From contig JAAYSV010000020.1 in the NCBI GenBank assembly GCA_012518215.1, positions 1-64,000 of the forward strand: 64,000 bases of DNA, read 5' to 3'. This document shows, piece after piece, positions 47,077 to 56,695 of this stretch. Source of the stretch: Bacillota bacterium (GTDB lineage: Bacteria > Bacillota > Dethiobacteria > DTU022 > PWGO01). The notes under the pieces were generated by a model. That model saw only the letters and a list, made by a program, of their open reading frames with translations. It was not told the DNA's origin and did no database searches. The position numbers and the translations under genes were made by a program. Within the stretch, counting starts at the first letter, position 1. Each line of letters begins with the position of its first letter.

Positions 47077-47631
47077 ATGCTCTGTCAGGAATGCAACCAG
47101 CAGAAAGCAACGGTTTTCATCACCAGGATCGTCAATGGTCTTAGAACAGATCTGCATCTTTGTGAACGATGTGCCCGCGCCAAGGGGGATCTTGATTTTT
47201 CTTTTGAACCAAAATTCACGCTGAAAAACTTTTTTGCCAGTTTTCTGAGTGAACCGTGGGCAGCCAAAAAAGATAAAGAGGCAGTGCATCCGGCCAAAGT
47301 ACAGTGTTCAAATTGCGCTTTGACTTTTGCCCAATTCAGCCAGATCGGCAGGTTCGGTTGTAGCAGTTGTTACCATTCCTTCGGGGATGAGAAGCTCCAA
47401 CCGTTATTCCGTCGGATCCATGGCAATATAGATCATGTAGGTAAAGTTCCCCGCCGCATAGGGGGAACGACCAGAATCAAGCGGGAAATCGGTGATCTCA
47501 GAAAACAGCTGCAACAGTTCATCCACCTGGAGGAATATGAAAAAGCAGCTGCCATACGGGATCAGATACGGGTTCTGGAAAATGCATTGCAAAAAAAAGA
47601 GCAGGAAAGGGGTGATGGCCATGAAGAATGA
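47077..47631 (+). CDS. mcsA: McsA, zinc-finger activator of McsB
   Basis: A 184-residue protein with four CxxC pairs (CQEC, CERC, CSNC, CSSC) expected to bind zinc, and a C-terminal UVR motif (LRKQLQQFIHLEEYEKAAAIRDQI). McsA activates the arginine kinase McsB and modulates CtsR. GAAGGAGGG precedes the ATG. The gene overlaps mcsB by 11 bases. Confidence 0.93.
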   Translation: MLCQECNQQKATVFITRIVNGLRTDLHLCERCARAKGDLDFSFEPKFTLKNFFASFLSEPWAAKKDKEAVHPAKVQCSNCALTFAQFSQIGRFGCSSCYHSFGDEKLQPLFRRIHGNIDHVGKVPRRIGGTTRIKREIGDLRKQLQQFIHLEEYEKAAAIRDQIRVLENALQKKEQERGDGHEE

Positions 47632-48679
47632 GAAGACGCAATTTGTCAGCCATTGGATGGAGGGCAATGGCCCTTACGCCGAGGCGGCAATAAGTTCGCG
47701 TGTACGATTGGCCAGAAATATCAAAAATACTCCTTTTCCCTATCTGGCTTCCGATGCCCAGACACTTGAAGTCCAGGGGTTGGTTGTCGATGCGGTCAAG
47801 GATCAGGACGATTTCAAAGATTTTCTCCTGATCAAGATGGATGAAGTGAGCACCCTGGTGAAACAGGTTATGGTCGAAAAACATCTTATCAGCCCGCTTC
47901 TGGCCAAGGAATCTCACAACAGTGCATTATTTTTGCGCAAGGATGAGGCTGTAGGGGTAATGATCAATGAAGAGGACCATGTTCGCATTCAGAGTGTTTT
48001 CCCCGGGCTTCAGCTGGAAAGGGCATGGGAAGAAGCTGATTTGTATGACAATGCTCTCGAGGAGAAGTTGAATTATTCCTTCCACGAGCGCTATGGTTAT
48101 CTGACTTCCTGCCCTACCAACGTGGGAACCGGTTTGAGGGCCTCGGTCATGCTACATCTGCCAGCCTTGATTATCACCAAACAGTTTAACCGGATCCTGG
48201 GAGCTCTTTCCCAGGTGGGCCTGGCGGTAAGGGGGCTGTACGGGGAGGGTACCGAAATTATTGGCAACCTGGTGCAGTTGTCCAACCAGATAACCCTCGG
48301 CCAATCAGAACAGGAGATAATCAGAAATCTGTTCAGTGTTACCCGCCAGGTTATCGAACAGGAGAATGCTGCCTGCCAGTCGTTGTTGAATCATAACCGG
48401 GAGAAAATTGCTGATCGCGGTTCAAGGGCGCTGGGGATTTTGAAGCATGCCCGTATCATCAGCAGTCAGGAAGCGATGCAGCTTATTTCTGATATCAGGC
48501 TGGGATACGAACTGGGCCTCATATCGGGGGGGATCAATCGCAAATTGCTCAACGAGCTGCTTATTGTGATCAGGCCTGCCTGTTTGCAGATCATTGCTGA
48601 CGGGGAACTGAATGCCCGGGAAAGGGATGAGGAGAGGGCAAAGCAGCTGAGAGAACGGTTGAAGGAAATCAAGGTATAA
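47621..48679 (+). CDS. mcsB: Protein arginine kinase McsB
   Basis: McsB phosphorylates arginines, marking proteins for ClpCP and inactivating CtsR. The 352-residue protein is a phosphagen-kinase homologue with SSRVRLARN near the N-terminus, CPTNVGTGLRASV, and RGLYGEGTE. ATG 47621 is preferred: AGGAAAGGGG is spaced eight bases from it, whereas the longer frame would overlap far into mcsA. Confidence 0.95.
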   Translation: MKNEKTQFVSHWMEGNGPYAEAAISSRVRLARNIKNTPFPYLASDAQTLEVQGLVVDAVKDQDDFKDFLLIKMDEVSTLVKQVMVEKHLISPLLAKESHNSALFLRKDEAVGVMINEEDHVRIQSVFPGLQLERAWEEADLYDNALEEKLNYSFHERYGYLTSCPTNVGTGLRASVMLHLPALIITKQFNRILGALSQVGLAVRGLYGEGTEIIGNLVQLSNQITLGQSEQEIIRNLFSVTRQVIEQENAACQSLLNHNREKIADRGSRALGILKHARIISSQEAMQLISDIRLGYELGLISGGINRKLLNELLIVIRPACLQIIADGELNARERDEERAKQLRERLKEIKV

Positions 48680-48779
48680 AAGGAATGAATATAGATTGTC
48701 AACTTGCATTTCTGGTTGTCCAGGCATGGGCCCGGGAATCTTGCAAATAAAAAAATATATTACAGGGGAGTGAAAAAAT

Positions 48780-51212
48780 ATGTTTATGTTCGGACGTTTT
48801 ACCGAGCGGGCGCAGCAGGTTCTGGTGCTTGCCCAGGATGAGGCCCGCAGGCTCAATCATAATTTTATTGGAACGGAACACCTTTTACTGGGTCTGGTAA
48901 AAGAAGGGGCGGGGATTGCTGCTCGTGTATTGACGAATGCGGGCATCGATCTGAACAGGTTACGGCAGGAAGTTGAAAAGATCATCCCCAAGGGTGAGAA
49001 GTCCCTTTCACAGTCTATAAGTTATACACCGAGGGCAAAGAGGGTCGTGGAACTTTCCATCGAGGAGAGCCAGAATCTGGGCCACAATTATGTCGGGACA
49101 GAGCATCTGTTGCTGGGACTGCTCCGGGAAGGGGAAGGCATCGCCGCGCAGGTTCTTGCGAATATCGGCATCGATCTCAAACATGCTCGCAAGGAAGTTA
49201 TCCAGTTGCTCGGTGGCGAGGAGGGCGGCGGTGGCGGATTCCGTGGCACAAAAACGGGTCAGCAAACTCCAACGGTCGACGCCTACGGGCGTGACCTTAC
49301 CAAATTGGCCCGTGAAGGCAAACTTGATCCGGTTATCGGCAGGGATAATGAAATCGAGAGGGTGGTTCAGGTTCTGAGCCGCCGTACAAAAAACAATCCC
49401 TGCCTGATTGGAGAACCTGGGGTGGGCAAGACGGCTATCGCCGAGGGGCTTGCCCAGAGAATAATGGAGGGCACCACACCGGAAATATTGAACGGTAAAC
49501 GAGTTGTAACCATTGAACTTTCCGCCATAGTTGCCGGCACAAAATATCGTGGTGAGTTTGAAGAACGCCTGCGCAAATTGATACAGGAACTTCGGCAGGC
49601 GGGAAATATCATCATGTTCATTGATGAATTGCATACCATTATCGGTGCTGGCGCGGCTGAAGGAGCCATCGATGCTTCCAATATTCTCAAGCCGGCTCTG
49701 GCGCGGGGGGAACTGCAATGTATCGGTGCCACAACGATCGATGAATATCGTAAACATGTGGAGAGGGATCCGGCACTGGAACGCCGTTTTCAACCCATCC
49801 AGGTGGGTGAACCCACCAAAGAAGAGAGTGTAGCCATCCTCAAGGGGCTGAGAGATCGTTACGAGGCCCATCACAAGGTAAAGATCACCGATGAAGCACT
49901 CGAGGCGGCGGTCAATCTTTCGGACCGTTATATCGCTGACAGATTTCTTCCCGACAAGGCCATTGATCTTATCGATGAAGCTGCCTCAAGGGTCAGGATT
50001 CGCAATTACACCACGCCACCGGATCTGAAGGAGGTCAAGGACAAGGTCGAAACCCTCAGGAACGAGAAGGAAGCGGCGGTCAGAAATCAGGAGTTTGAAC
50101 TTGCAGCCAAGCTCAGGGACAAGGAGCACAAACTCAAGGAAGAACTGGGTGAGCTGTTAAAAGAATGGGAGCAGAAAAAAGGGATTTCCGACCAGGTCGT
50201 GGTATCGGAAGAGGATGTTTCCCATATTGTGGCCAGCTGGACGGGTGTTCCGGTCAAACGGTTGGTGGAAGAGGAATCGGAACGGCTTATGAAACTGGAA
50301 GATATATTGCATCAACGAGTAATCGGCCAGGATGAAGCGGTCACCGCTGTATCCAAAGCCGTGCGGAGGGCTCATACCGGATTGAAAGACCCCAACAGGC
50401 CCATCGGTTCATTCGTTTTCCTTGGTCCCACGGGAGTAGGCAAGACAGAGCTGGCCAGGGCCCTGGCGGAGGCTCTTTTTGGTGATGAGAAAGCGATGAT
50501 CAGACTGGATATGTCCGAGTTCATGGAAAAGCATACCGTCGCCCGCCTCATCGGTGCTCCGCCGGGCTATGTCGGCTATGACGAGGGGGGGCAATTGACC
50601 GAAAAGGTACGCAGAAAACCTTATTCGGTGATTCTATTCGACGAGATCGAGAAGGCGCACCCGGATGTGTACAATGCATTGCTGCAAATTCTTGAAGATG
50701 GAAGGCTGACTGACGGGAAGGGCAGGACGGTTGATTTCAGAAATACAGTCGTGGTGATGACCTCCAATGTCGGGGCCACGTTTATCAAGAAACAGGCAAG
50801 AATGGGTTTCCGTTCTGATGATGAACAGGCTTCCTATGAGCAGATGAAGGAGAGGGTCCTTGATGAATTGAAGAAGACTTTTCGTCCGGAATTTCTCAAT
50901 CGTCTGGATGAAGTTACGGTTTTCCACAACCTCAACAAGGATCACATCGTCGAGATCCTCGATATCATGCTCGAGGAATTGAACAGCCGCCTGGAGGAAT
51001 ATAGCATGGCTCTGGAAGTATCACAGGCGGCCAAGGATCAGCTGATCAACGAAGGGTTCGATCCCCTCTTCGGGGCACGGCCACTGCGAAGGACGTTGCA
51101 GAGGCGTCTGGAGGATGGCATCTCCGAAGAGATGCTCCAGGGAAGGATCGTTGCCGGCGACAGTATCCTTGTTGACGTCAAGGATGAAAAATATCTATTC
51201 AAAAAAAAATAA
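48780..51212 (+). CDS. clpC: ClpC AAA+ unfoldase
   Basis: ClpC unfolds substrates for ClpP. The 810-residue protein has two N-terminal Clp_N repeats (about 1-145), a first AAA+ domain with GEPGVGKT, a middle coiled-coil M domain containing a UVR-like segment ([19 protein letters not shown]), a second AAA+ domain with GPTGVGKT, and a C-terminal domain with [15 protein letters not shown]. The M domain marks it as ClpC, needing an adaptor such as McsB or MecA. A 100-base gap separates it from mcsB and a strong terminator follows. Confidence 0.96.
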   Translation: MFMFGRFTERAQQVLVLAQDEARRLNHNFIGTEHLLLGLVKEGAGIAARVLTNAGIDLNRLRQEVEKIIPKGEKSLSQSISYTPRAKRVVELSIEESQNLGHNYVGTEHLLLGLLREGEGIAAQVLANIGIDLKHARKEVIQLLGGEEGGGGGFRGTKTGQQTPTVDAYGRDLTKLAREGKLDPVIGRDNEIERVVQVLSRRTKNNPCLIGEPGVGKTAIAEGLAQRIMEGTTPEILNGKRVVTIELSAIVAGTKYRGEFEERLRKLIQELRQAGNIIMFIDELHTIIGAGAAEGAIDASNILKPALARGELQCIGATTIDEYRKHVERDPALERRFQPIQVGEPTKEESVAILKGLRDRYEAHHKVKITDEALEAAVNLSDRYIADRFLPDKAIDLIDEAASRVRIRNYTTPPDLKEVKDKVETLRNEKEAAVRNQEFELAAKLRDKEHKLKEELGELLKEWEQKKGISDQVVVSEEDVSHIVASWTGVPVKRLVEEESERLMKLEDILHQRVIGQDEAVTAVSKAVRRAHTGLKDPNRPIGSFVFLGPTGVGKTELARALAEALFGDEKAMIRLDMSEFMEKHTVARLIGAPPGYVGYDEGGQLTEKVRRKPYSVILFDEIEKAHPDVYNALLQILEDGRLTDGKGRTVDFRNTVVVMTSNVGATFIKKQARMGFRSDDEQASYEQMKERVLDELKKTFRPEFLNRLDEVTVFHNLNKDHIVEILDIMLEELNSRLEEYSMALEVSQAAKDQLINEGFDPLFGARPLRRTLQRRLEDGISEEMLQGRIVAGDSILVDVKDEKYLFKKK

Positions 51213-51282
51213 AACCGCAGCCTGTTGAAAGTCACGGGACGGGTCCGTGAATGGTGTACGGGAAAACAAGAAGTATTTACGG

Positions 51283-51310
51283 GGGGTACCCCCGCGAGGG
51301 TACCCCTTTT
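51283..51310 (+). terminator. Intrinsic terminator after clpC
   Basis: GGGGTACCC (51283-51291) pairs perfectly with GGGTACCCC (51298-51306), loop CCGCGA, followed by TTTT. It closes the ctsR operon and isolates it from the CODH/ACS operon. Confidence 0.9.
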
Positions 51311-51370
51311 CTGCATGAAAAAACATGGTATCGCTGGCATTTATCACCAAACAAGGCAGTTTTGTATTAA

Positions 51371-51388
51371 TTGTGTATACACTCACAA
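51371..51388 (+). promoter_or_regulatory. TTGTG-N8-CACAA operator ahead of the CODH/ACS operon
   Basis: An 18-base site has exact outer arms TTGTG (51371) and CACAA (ending 51388). Length and arms match the Rex operator TTGTGAA-N4-TTCACAA, with the inner positions deviating; read as TGTGT-N6-TCACA it also matches a CRP-family site at 9 of 10 positions. A TATAAT lies downstream at 51419-51424 with no good -35, which would suit a regulated promoter. Rex would tie the operon to the NADH/NAD+ ratio. Confidence 0.5.
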
Positions 51389-51507
51389 TATACCCAAAAT
51401 TGAGAATAGAGCAACTTTTATAATGGAAAAGGAATTATCAAAAACTTCGTCGAATATAGGAACGATTAAAAGATAAAAGAATTGTCAGATTAGAGGGACA
51501 AAGAATC

Positions 51508-52260
51508 ATGAAGATCGCGGTCTCAGGAAAAGGTGGCGTGGGTAAAACTACATTGTCTTCAGGTTTGGTAAAGTGTTTTGCCAATACAGGCGTTCCCGTG
51601 TATGCAATTGATGCCGATCCGGATACAAGTTTGGGGATAACCCTGGGGTTGGATCCGGAAAAGCTGGATCAGCTCGTACCTCTCATCGATATGAAGGATG
51701 TGATCGAGAAGAAGAATGCCGGTGGGGGGCTGCTGGTGGACTTGAACCCGGATGTGGAAGATGTGATTGAAGATTATTGCTTGAAGGAGGGAGAAATTCT
51801 TTTTTTCAAAATGGGGGGCATAAAGCAAGGAGGCTCCGCATGTTATTGTAAAGAAAACTCATTTCTCCAATCGATTCTCAATTCGCTCCTGCTGGATAAA
51901 AGTGACCCCGTGATCATCGACATGAGCGCCGGCATAGAACATTTGACCCGGGGAACTGCCCGCGGGGTGGACCTGATACTGGTGGTCACCGAACCATCCG
52001 TGACCAGTGTCAAAACCTCCATGATCGTGAAAAAATTGGCGGAGGAAATAGGCGTCAAAAAAGTAATGTTCGTTGGCAACAAGATCGCCGGGCAGGAAGA
52101 CAGTGACTTCTTGTATGATCATCTGCCACGGGACGATTTTGCTGGTATGATTCCTTTTAACCGAGATATCTTGCGGCAGTCGCGGGAGCAAAATTCCGCA
52201 GATAGGTCAATCATTATTCAAGAAATAGAAGATATCTTCAACAATTTTCTGGGGAGGTGA
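51508..52260 (+). CDS. cooC: CooC-type CODH/ACS maturation ATPase (second copy)
   Basis: The 250-residue protein has the Walker A motif GKGGVGKTT at 7-15, IDADPDTSLG in the switch region, the CYC metal motif (C112, C114), and VGNKIAGQEDSDFL later. CooC/AcsF ATPases insert nickel into CODH or ACS. It is the first gene of the CODH/ACS operon and so the likely maturase for it. It is clearly different from the copy at 3159, for instance in VDADANANLN versus IDADPDTSLG. Confidence 0.93.
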   Translation: MKIAVSGKGGVGKTTLSSGLVKCFANTGVPVYAIDADPDTSLGITLGLDPEKLDQLVPLIDMKDVIEKKNAGGGLLVDLNPDVEDVIEDYCLKEGEILFFKMGGIKQGGSACYCKENSFLQSILNSLLLDKSDPVIIDMSAGIEHLTRGTARGVDLILVVTEPSVTSVKTSMIVKKLAEEIGVKKVMFVGNKIAGQEDSDFLYDHLPRDDFAGMIPFNRDILRQSREQNSADRSIIIQEIEDIFNNFLGR

Positions 52261-52287
52261 ATTTTGGGGTAGGTTATACCGGTTCAG

Positions 52288-52306
52288 AACACTTGGTTCA
52301 AGTGTT
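52288..52306 (+). other. Hairpin between cooC and acsA
   Basis: AACACTTG (52288-52295) and CAAGTGTT (52299-52306) pair perfectly around a 3-base loop. The downstream T content is scattered (ATTTTGTTG), so it may be an mRNA processing or stability element rather than a terminator. Confidence 0.45.
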
Positions 52307-52369
52307 TATCATGTATTTTGTTGTAGCATCGTATTTTTGCCATGTAAATGTATACAAGGAGGTTAGAAA

Positions 52370-54349
52370 ATGTCCGCAGGAGATAAAAAAGAGAAAAAAA
52401 AACCTGATTCCAAAAGGACTATTGACCCGGCAGCACTAGCGATATTGGATAAGAATGACGGGCAGATCGAGACGGCTTATGATCGTTATGTCAAGATGCA
52501 ACCGCAGTGCAATTATGGCCGGACGGGGATCTGCTGTCGAATTTGCCTGCAAGGGCCTTGCCGTATTACCAGGAAAGCATCAAAAGGTATTTGCGGGGCT
52601 CATGGCTACACCATCGTCGCCCGCAATCTGATCAGGGCCATCAACGGCGGATGTGGTGCACATGCTGACCACAGCCGTCATATGCTTCTGACCCTGACGG
52701 AGATGTTTGCGGGGAAAGCTCCGGATTATACCATCACCGACACGAAGAAGCTTTACCGGGTGGCCGATCGGCTGGGGCTTTCCAGGGAAGGCAAGAGTGA
52801 TGATGATCTGTTGAAAGAAGTATATGACGTCGCGCTAAGTGATTTTACGAAGATTGACGATACACCGTGCCGCTGGCTGGAGACAACGGTGGTTCCGGAT
52901 CGCCTGAAAAAATTCATCGAATGCAACATTTCTCCCCGTGGTATCCATACGACTATCTCCGAAACCATGGGGCAGACGCACATTGGTGTCGACTCCGATC
53001 CGGTCAACCTGGTATTCCAGGGTTTGAAAACATCTCTGGCCGATTATATCTGCATGCATATTGCTACTGATATTTCCGACATTCTGTTCGGAACCCCCAA
53101 GCCGGTTACTTCCGAAGCCAATATGGGGATAATCGATCCGGAGATGGTCAACATTGCTTTACATGGTCATAACCCGTTGCTGAGCGAGATGATCGTGCGT
53201 GTGGCCAGGGAGATGACCGATGAGGCAGAGGCAGCAGGCGCAAAAGGGATCAAGTGCATGGGAATCTGTTGCACCGGTAACGAGGTGCTGATGCGTCAGG
53301 GAGTCCCCGTTTTGACCAACTTCCTCTCCCAGGAACTGCCAATAATGACCGGGGCCATCGATGCCATGGTCGTGGATGTTCAATGTATCATGCCCGGCAT
53401 ACAGGCGGTGTCGGAATGTTTCAATACCAAGATCATAACGACCATGTCCCATTCCAAGATCGCCGGAGCCCACCACGTGGATTTTGTGGAAGAGAAGGCT
53501 GTGGAGAAAGCCAAAGAGGTGGTCCGGATAGCAATTCAGGGTTTCAAGGATAGGGATTCCTCGAAGGTAGATATTCCCGATATCAAACACAAGGTGACCG
53601 CCGGTTTCAGTTACGAGGCGATGGAAGACCTGTTCAGGGCGGTCAATCCCGAGGAACCGATCAAGGTTCTGACCGATGCCATCGAAACGGGGCAGTTGCG
53701 GGGGGTAATCCTTCTTTGCGGCTGCAACAACCTCAGGGTGATACATGACCTGAGCGCTTCCCATATAATCAAGGAACTGGCCAAGAATGACGTCCTCATG
53801 GTGGCTACCGGTTGCATCGCGGGTGCAGCGGCCAAACTGGGCTTGATGAATGACGAGGCTGTTGAGGAGTACGCCGGCGACGGCTTGAAGTCTTTCATCC
53901 ATCAGCTCAACGAGGCCAATGCCGATCAGCTCAACGGTCAGAAACTGCCCCTGGTATTCCACATGGGTTCCTGTGTGGACAACAGCCGTGCTTACAATCT
54001 ATCCAATGCAATGGCAGAACAGTGGGGGGTCGACACTCCCAAGGTGCCTTTCATGGCCTCGGCTCCCGAAGCCATGAGTGAGAAGGCGATATCTATCGGC
54101 AGCTGGTGCGTTACACTGGGCATGCCCACCCACGTGGGTGTGATACCCGAGATCACCGGAAGTGCCCTGGTCAACGGAATTGCGCTGCAGATTGCGCATG
54201 ATGTTTACGGAGGGTATTTCATCTGGGAAGAAGATATAGAGAAATCGGTGGAGAAAATCATGGGAGCACTTGATGAGCGGACCTGGAAACTGAGGGTTCA
54301 CCAGAGAACTGCCGAAAAATTTGAAACGGAACTGACCAAAACCTGGTAG
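52370..54349 (+). CDS. acsA: Ni-Fe carbon monoxide dehydrogenase catalytic subunit
   Basis: This subunit interconverts CO2 and CO. The 659-residue protein shows all cluster ligands: C47 and C55 for the intersubunit D-cluster, C56, C59, C64 and C75 for the B-cluster, then C-cluster segments HADHSRH, ALHGHNPLLSE, CTGNEV, DVQCIMPGIQ, LLCGCNNLR, TGCIAGAAAKLG and HMGSCVDNSR. Next to acsB it should be the ACS-bound form, passing CO through an internal tunnel. AAGGAGG precedes ATG 52370, and acsB starts 28 bases after the stop. Confidence 0.97.
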   Translation: MSAGDKKEKKKPDSKRTIDPAALAILDKNDGQIETAYDRYVKMQPQCNYGRTGICCRICLQGPCRITRKASKGICGAHGYTIVARNLIRAINGGCGAHADHSRHMLLTLTEMFAGKAPDYTITDTKKLYRVADRLGLSREGKSDDDLLKEVYDVALSDFTKIDDTPCRWLETTVVPDRLKKFIECNISPRGIHTTISETMGQTHIGVDSDPVNLVFQGLKTSLADYICMHIATDISDILFGTPKPVTSEANMGIIDPEMVNIALHGHNPLLSEMIVRVAREMTDEAEAAGAKGIKCMGICCTGNEVLMRQGVPVLTNFLSQELPIMTGAIDAMVVDVQCIMPGIQAVSECFNTKIITTMSHSKIAGAHHVDFVEEKAVEKAKEVVRIAIQGFKDRDSSKVDIPDIKHKVTAGFSYEAMEDLFRAVNPEEPIKVLTDAIETGQLRGVILLCGCNNLRVIHDLSASHIIKELAKNDVLMVATGCIAGAAAKLGLMNDEAVEEYAGDGLKSFIHQLNEANADQLNGQKLPLVFHMGSCVDNSRAYNLSNAMAEQWGVDTPKVPFMASAPEAMSEKAISIGSWCVTLGMPTHVGVIPEITGSALVNGIALQIAHDVYGGYFIWEEDIEKSVEKIMGALDERTWKLRVHQRTAEKFETELTKTW

Positions 54350-54377
54350 ATCGATCCGAAGAAAAGGAGGAGAGAAA

Positions 54378-56594
54378 ATGAGCGAAGCCAGTGGTGTGTT
54401 ATCCAGAGAATGGAAAGAGTCATTTGACGAAATATTTGATGGCGCTGTGGACGAGAACAATCCGCCGCTAGCGCTGTTTGAAAAAGCATACGACGGGGCG
54501 GTTATCGCCACCAGTTATGCCGAGATACTGATGAACCAGGCTATTCGCCGCTATGGGCCGGATCAGGAGGTGAAGTATCCGGATACCGGTTATTACCTCC
54601 CCGTGATCAGGGCATTGAGCGGTGAGGCCGTTACCACATTGGGGCAACTCCCCCCCATACTTAACCGCATGAGGGATCAGATCAGCGAGGAGCTTAATTT
54701 CGAAAATGCCCGTCTCTGCGGTGAATCTACCGCGTACGCAGCAGAGATTATCGAAGCAATCAATTATCTTGATCCCGAGAAAGCCCATGTAACACCCTGG
54801 ACCGGTTTTCTGGGTGACCCGGTCGTGCGCCGTTACGGTATTCTTCTGGTGGACTGGACCATCCCCGGCCAGGCGGTGATTGTCGGCAAGGCCAAGTCAA
54901 CCGAAGCTCTGGCCGAAATCATCAAAGATCTGCAATCCAAAGGATTCATGATCTTTCTCAGCTACGAGGTGGTCGACCAGGCCATCGAGGCCGATTTGAA
55001 ACTGGGGATCGATTTTATCGCTTTCCCCACCGGTAACTTTACCCAGGTAGTTCATGCCGTGAACTATGCCCTGCGTGCCGGGATGGCTTTCGGAGGGATT
55101 CCCCCGGGAGAGCGGCAGAATACGCGTGACTACCAGCGCCGGAGGGTGCGTGCCTTTGTTCTTCATTTCGGAGAACGTGATGAGGTTCAGGTGGCGGCCC
55201 ATTTCGCGGCAATCTTTCTGGGATTTCCTGTTATCCTCGATCAGGAGTTACCCGAGGACGAGCAGATCCCCAACTGGTATGTTTCCAACCCTGACTACGA
55301 TACCATGGTTCAGGTGGCGATGGAGATCAGGGGTATCAAATTGAAGATTGTCGACATCCCCGTTCCCATTACCGTGGGGCCTGCCTTCGAGGGCGAAGCC
55401 ATCCGCAAGGGCGACATGTACGTCGAGTTTGGCGGTCCCAAGAATACCGGTTTTGAGCTGGTGGAGATGGTGGGCGAGGGTGATATAGAAGACGGCAAGA
55501 TCGAGGTCATCGGGCCGGAGATTGATGATGTCGAGGAAGGCGCCTCGCTTCCCGTGGGGCTGATAGTCAAGATTTTCGGCCGGAAGATGCAGAAAGACTT
55601 CGAAGGGGTTCTTGAAAGGCGCCTCCACTATTTTGTCAACTACGGCGAAGGTTTGTGGCATATGGCGCAGCGGGATACCATCTGGATGCGGATCAGCAAG
55701 GATGCCGCGGCCAAGGGTTTCAAGTTCCATCATTTTGGCGACCTGATCATCGCCAAGTTCAAGGATGAATTTCCCGCGATCGTTGACCGTGTGCAGGTTA
55801 CGTTCATTACAGATCCGGAAAAGGTGGAAGAAGGACTCCTTCATGCCCGGGAACTTTATGGTGAGCGTGATGAGCGGCTCAGCGGGCTTACGGATGAGGC
55901 CGTGGAACTTTTCTATTCCTGCATTCTGTGTCAGTCATTTGCACCCAACCACTGCTGTGTGGTAACCCCGGAGCGTCTGGGCCTGTGTGGTGCGGTGAGC
56001 TGGCTGGATTCCAAGGCTTCCTATGAGATCGATCCCAACGGCCCCTGCCGACCGATCGAAAAGAAAGGCCTTCTTGATGAAAGGATCGGGATGTGGGAAT
56101 CTGTCAATGAATACGTTTACAACAACACCAACCGTACCATCGAGAAATGTTCCATGTACAGTTTCATGGAGGACCCGATGACTTCCTGTGGCTGCTTCGA
56201 ATGTATCATGGCAATCTTCCCCGAGGCCAACGGGGTCATGATTACCACCCGTGAATACAGCGGGGACACTCCATGTGGAATGAGCTTCTCCACCCTGGCC
56301 GGATCATGCGGCGGGGGAATACAGACCCCGGGTTTCATGGGGCATGGCAGGCAATATGTATTGAGCCGCAAATTTATCAGTGCCGATGGAGGGTTGGGAC
56401 GGTTGGCATGGATGCCTACAGAGCTGAAGGAAGCTCTCGGTGATGAACTGCGGCAGCGTGCCGAAGAAGAAGGACTGGGTGCGGACTTCGTGGACAAGAT
56501 TGCCGATGAGACGGTGGGAGTTACCGCCGAGGAAGTCCTTCCCTTCCTCGAGGAAAAAGGACATCCGGCTCTGGCCATGGATCCGTTGATGTAG
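54378..56594 (+). CDS. acsB: Acetyl-CoA synthase (CODH/ACS A-cluster subunit)
   Basis: ACS joins a methyl group from the corrinoid Fe-S protein, CO and CoA into acetyl-CoA. The 738-residue protein has the A-cluster ligands with the spacing of the Moorella enzyme: C515, C518, C527 and C537 for the [4Fe-4S] cluster and the C604-G-C606 motif (TSCGCFEC) for the distal nickel. The long N-terminal CODH-binding domain is present, so this is the bacterial, full-length type. AAGGAGGAG precedes the start. A terminator-like hairpin lies right after the stop. Confidence 0.97.
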   Translation: MSEASGVLSREWKESFDEIFDGAVDENNPPLALFEKAYDGAVIATSYAEILMNQAIRRYGPDQEVKYPDTGYYLPVIRALSGEAVTTLGQLPPILNRMRDQISEELNFENARLCGESTAYAAEIIEAINYLDPEKAHVTPWTGFLGDPVVRRYGILLVDWTIPGQAVIVGKAKSTEALAEIIKDLQSKGFMIFLSYEVVDQAIEADLKLGIDFIAFPTGNFTQVVHAVNYALRAGMAFGGIPPGERQNTRDYQRRRVRAFVLHFGERDEVQVAAHFAAIFLGFPVILDQELPEDEQIPNWYVSNPDYDTMVQVAMEIRGIKLKIVDIPVPITVGPAFEGEAIRKGDMYVEFGGPKNTGFELVEMVGEGDIEDGKIEVIGPEIDDVEEGASLPVGLIVKIFGRKMQKDFEGVLERRLHYFVNYGEGLWHMAQRDTIWMRISKDAAAKGFKFHHFGDLIIAKFKDEFPAIVDRVQVTFITDPEKVEEGLLHARELYGERDERLSGLTDEAVELFYSCILCQSFAPNHCCVVTPERLGLCGAVSWLDSKASYEIDPNGPCRPIEKKGLLDERIGMWESVNEYVYNNTNRTIEKCSMYSFMEDPMTSCGCFECIMAIFPEANGVMITTREYSGDTPCGMSFSTLAGSCGGGIQTPGFMGHGRQYVLSRKFISADGGLGRLAWMPTELKEALGDELRQRAEEEGLGADFVDKIADETVGVTAEEVLPFLEEKGHPALAMDPLM

Positions 56595-56607
56595 GAGCTG
56601 CATGAAA

Positions 56608-56641
56608 AACAGCAGCACCGGAAACGGTGAGGCTGTTTTTC
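56608..56641 (+). terminator. Terminator-like hairpin between acsB and acsC
   Basis: A two-part stem, ACAGC/GCTGT enclosing CACCG/CGGTG around a GAAA tetraloop, is followed by TTTTC. It has all the marks of an intrinsic terminator inside what otherwise looks like one operon, so it may lower transcription of acsCDE and metVF relative to acsAB. Confidence 0.75.
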
Positions 56642-56695
56642 TTTGGTTTATCAACTTGTAATCTATAAAGTAAAGGTATGAAAGGAGTAGAGGAG

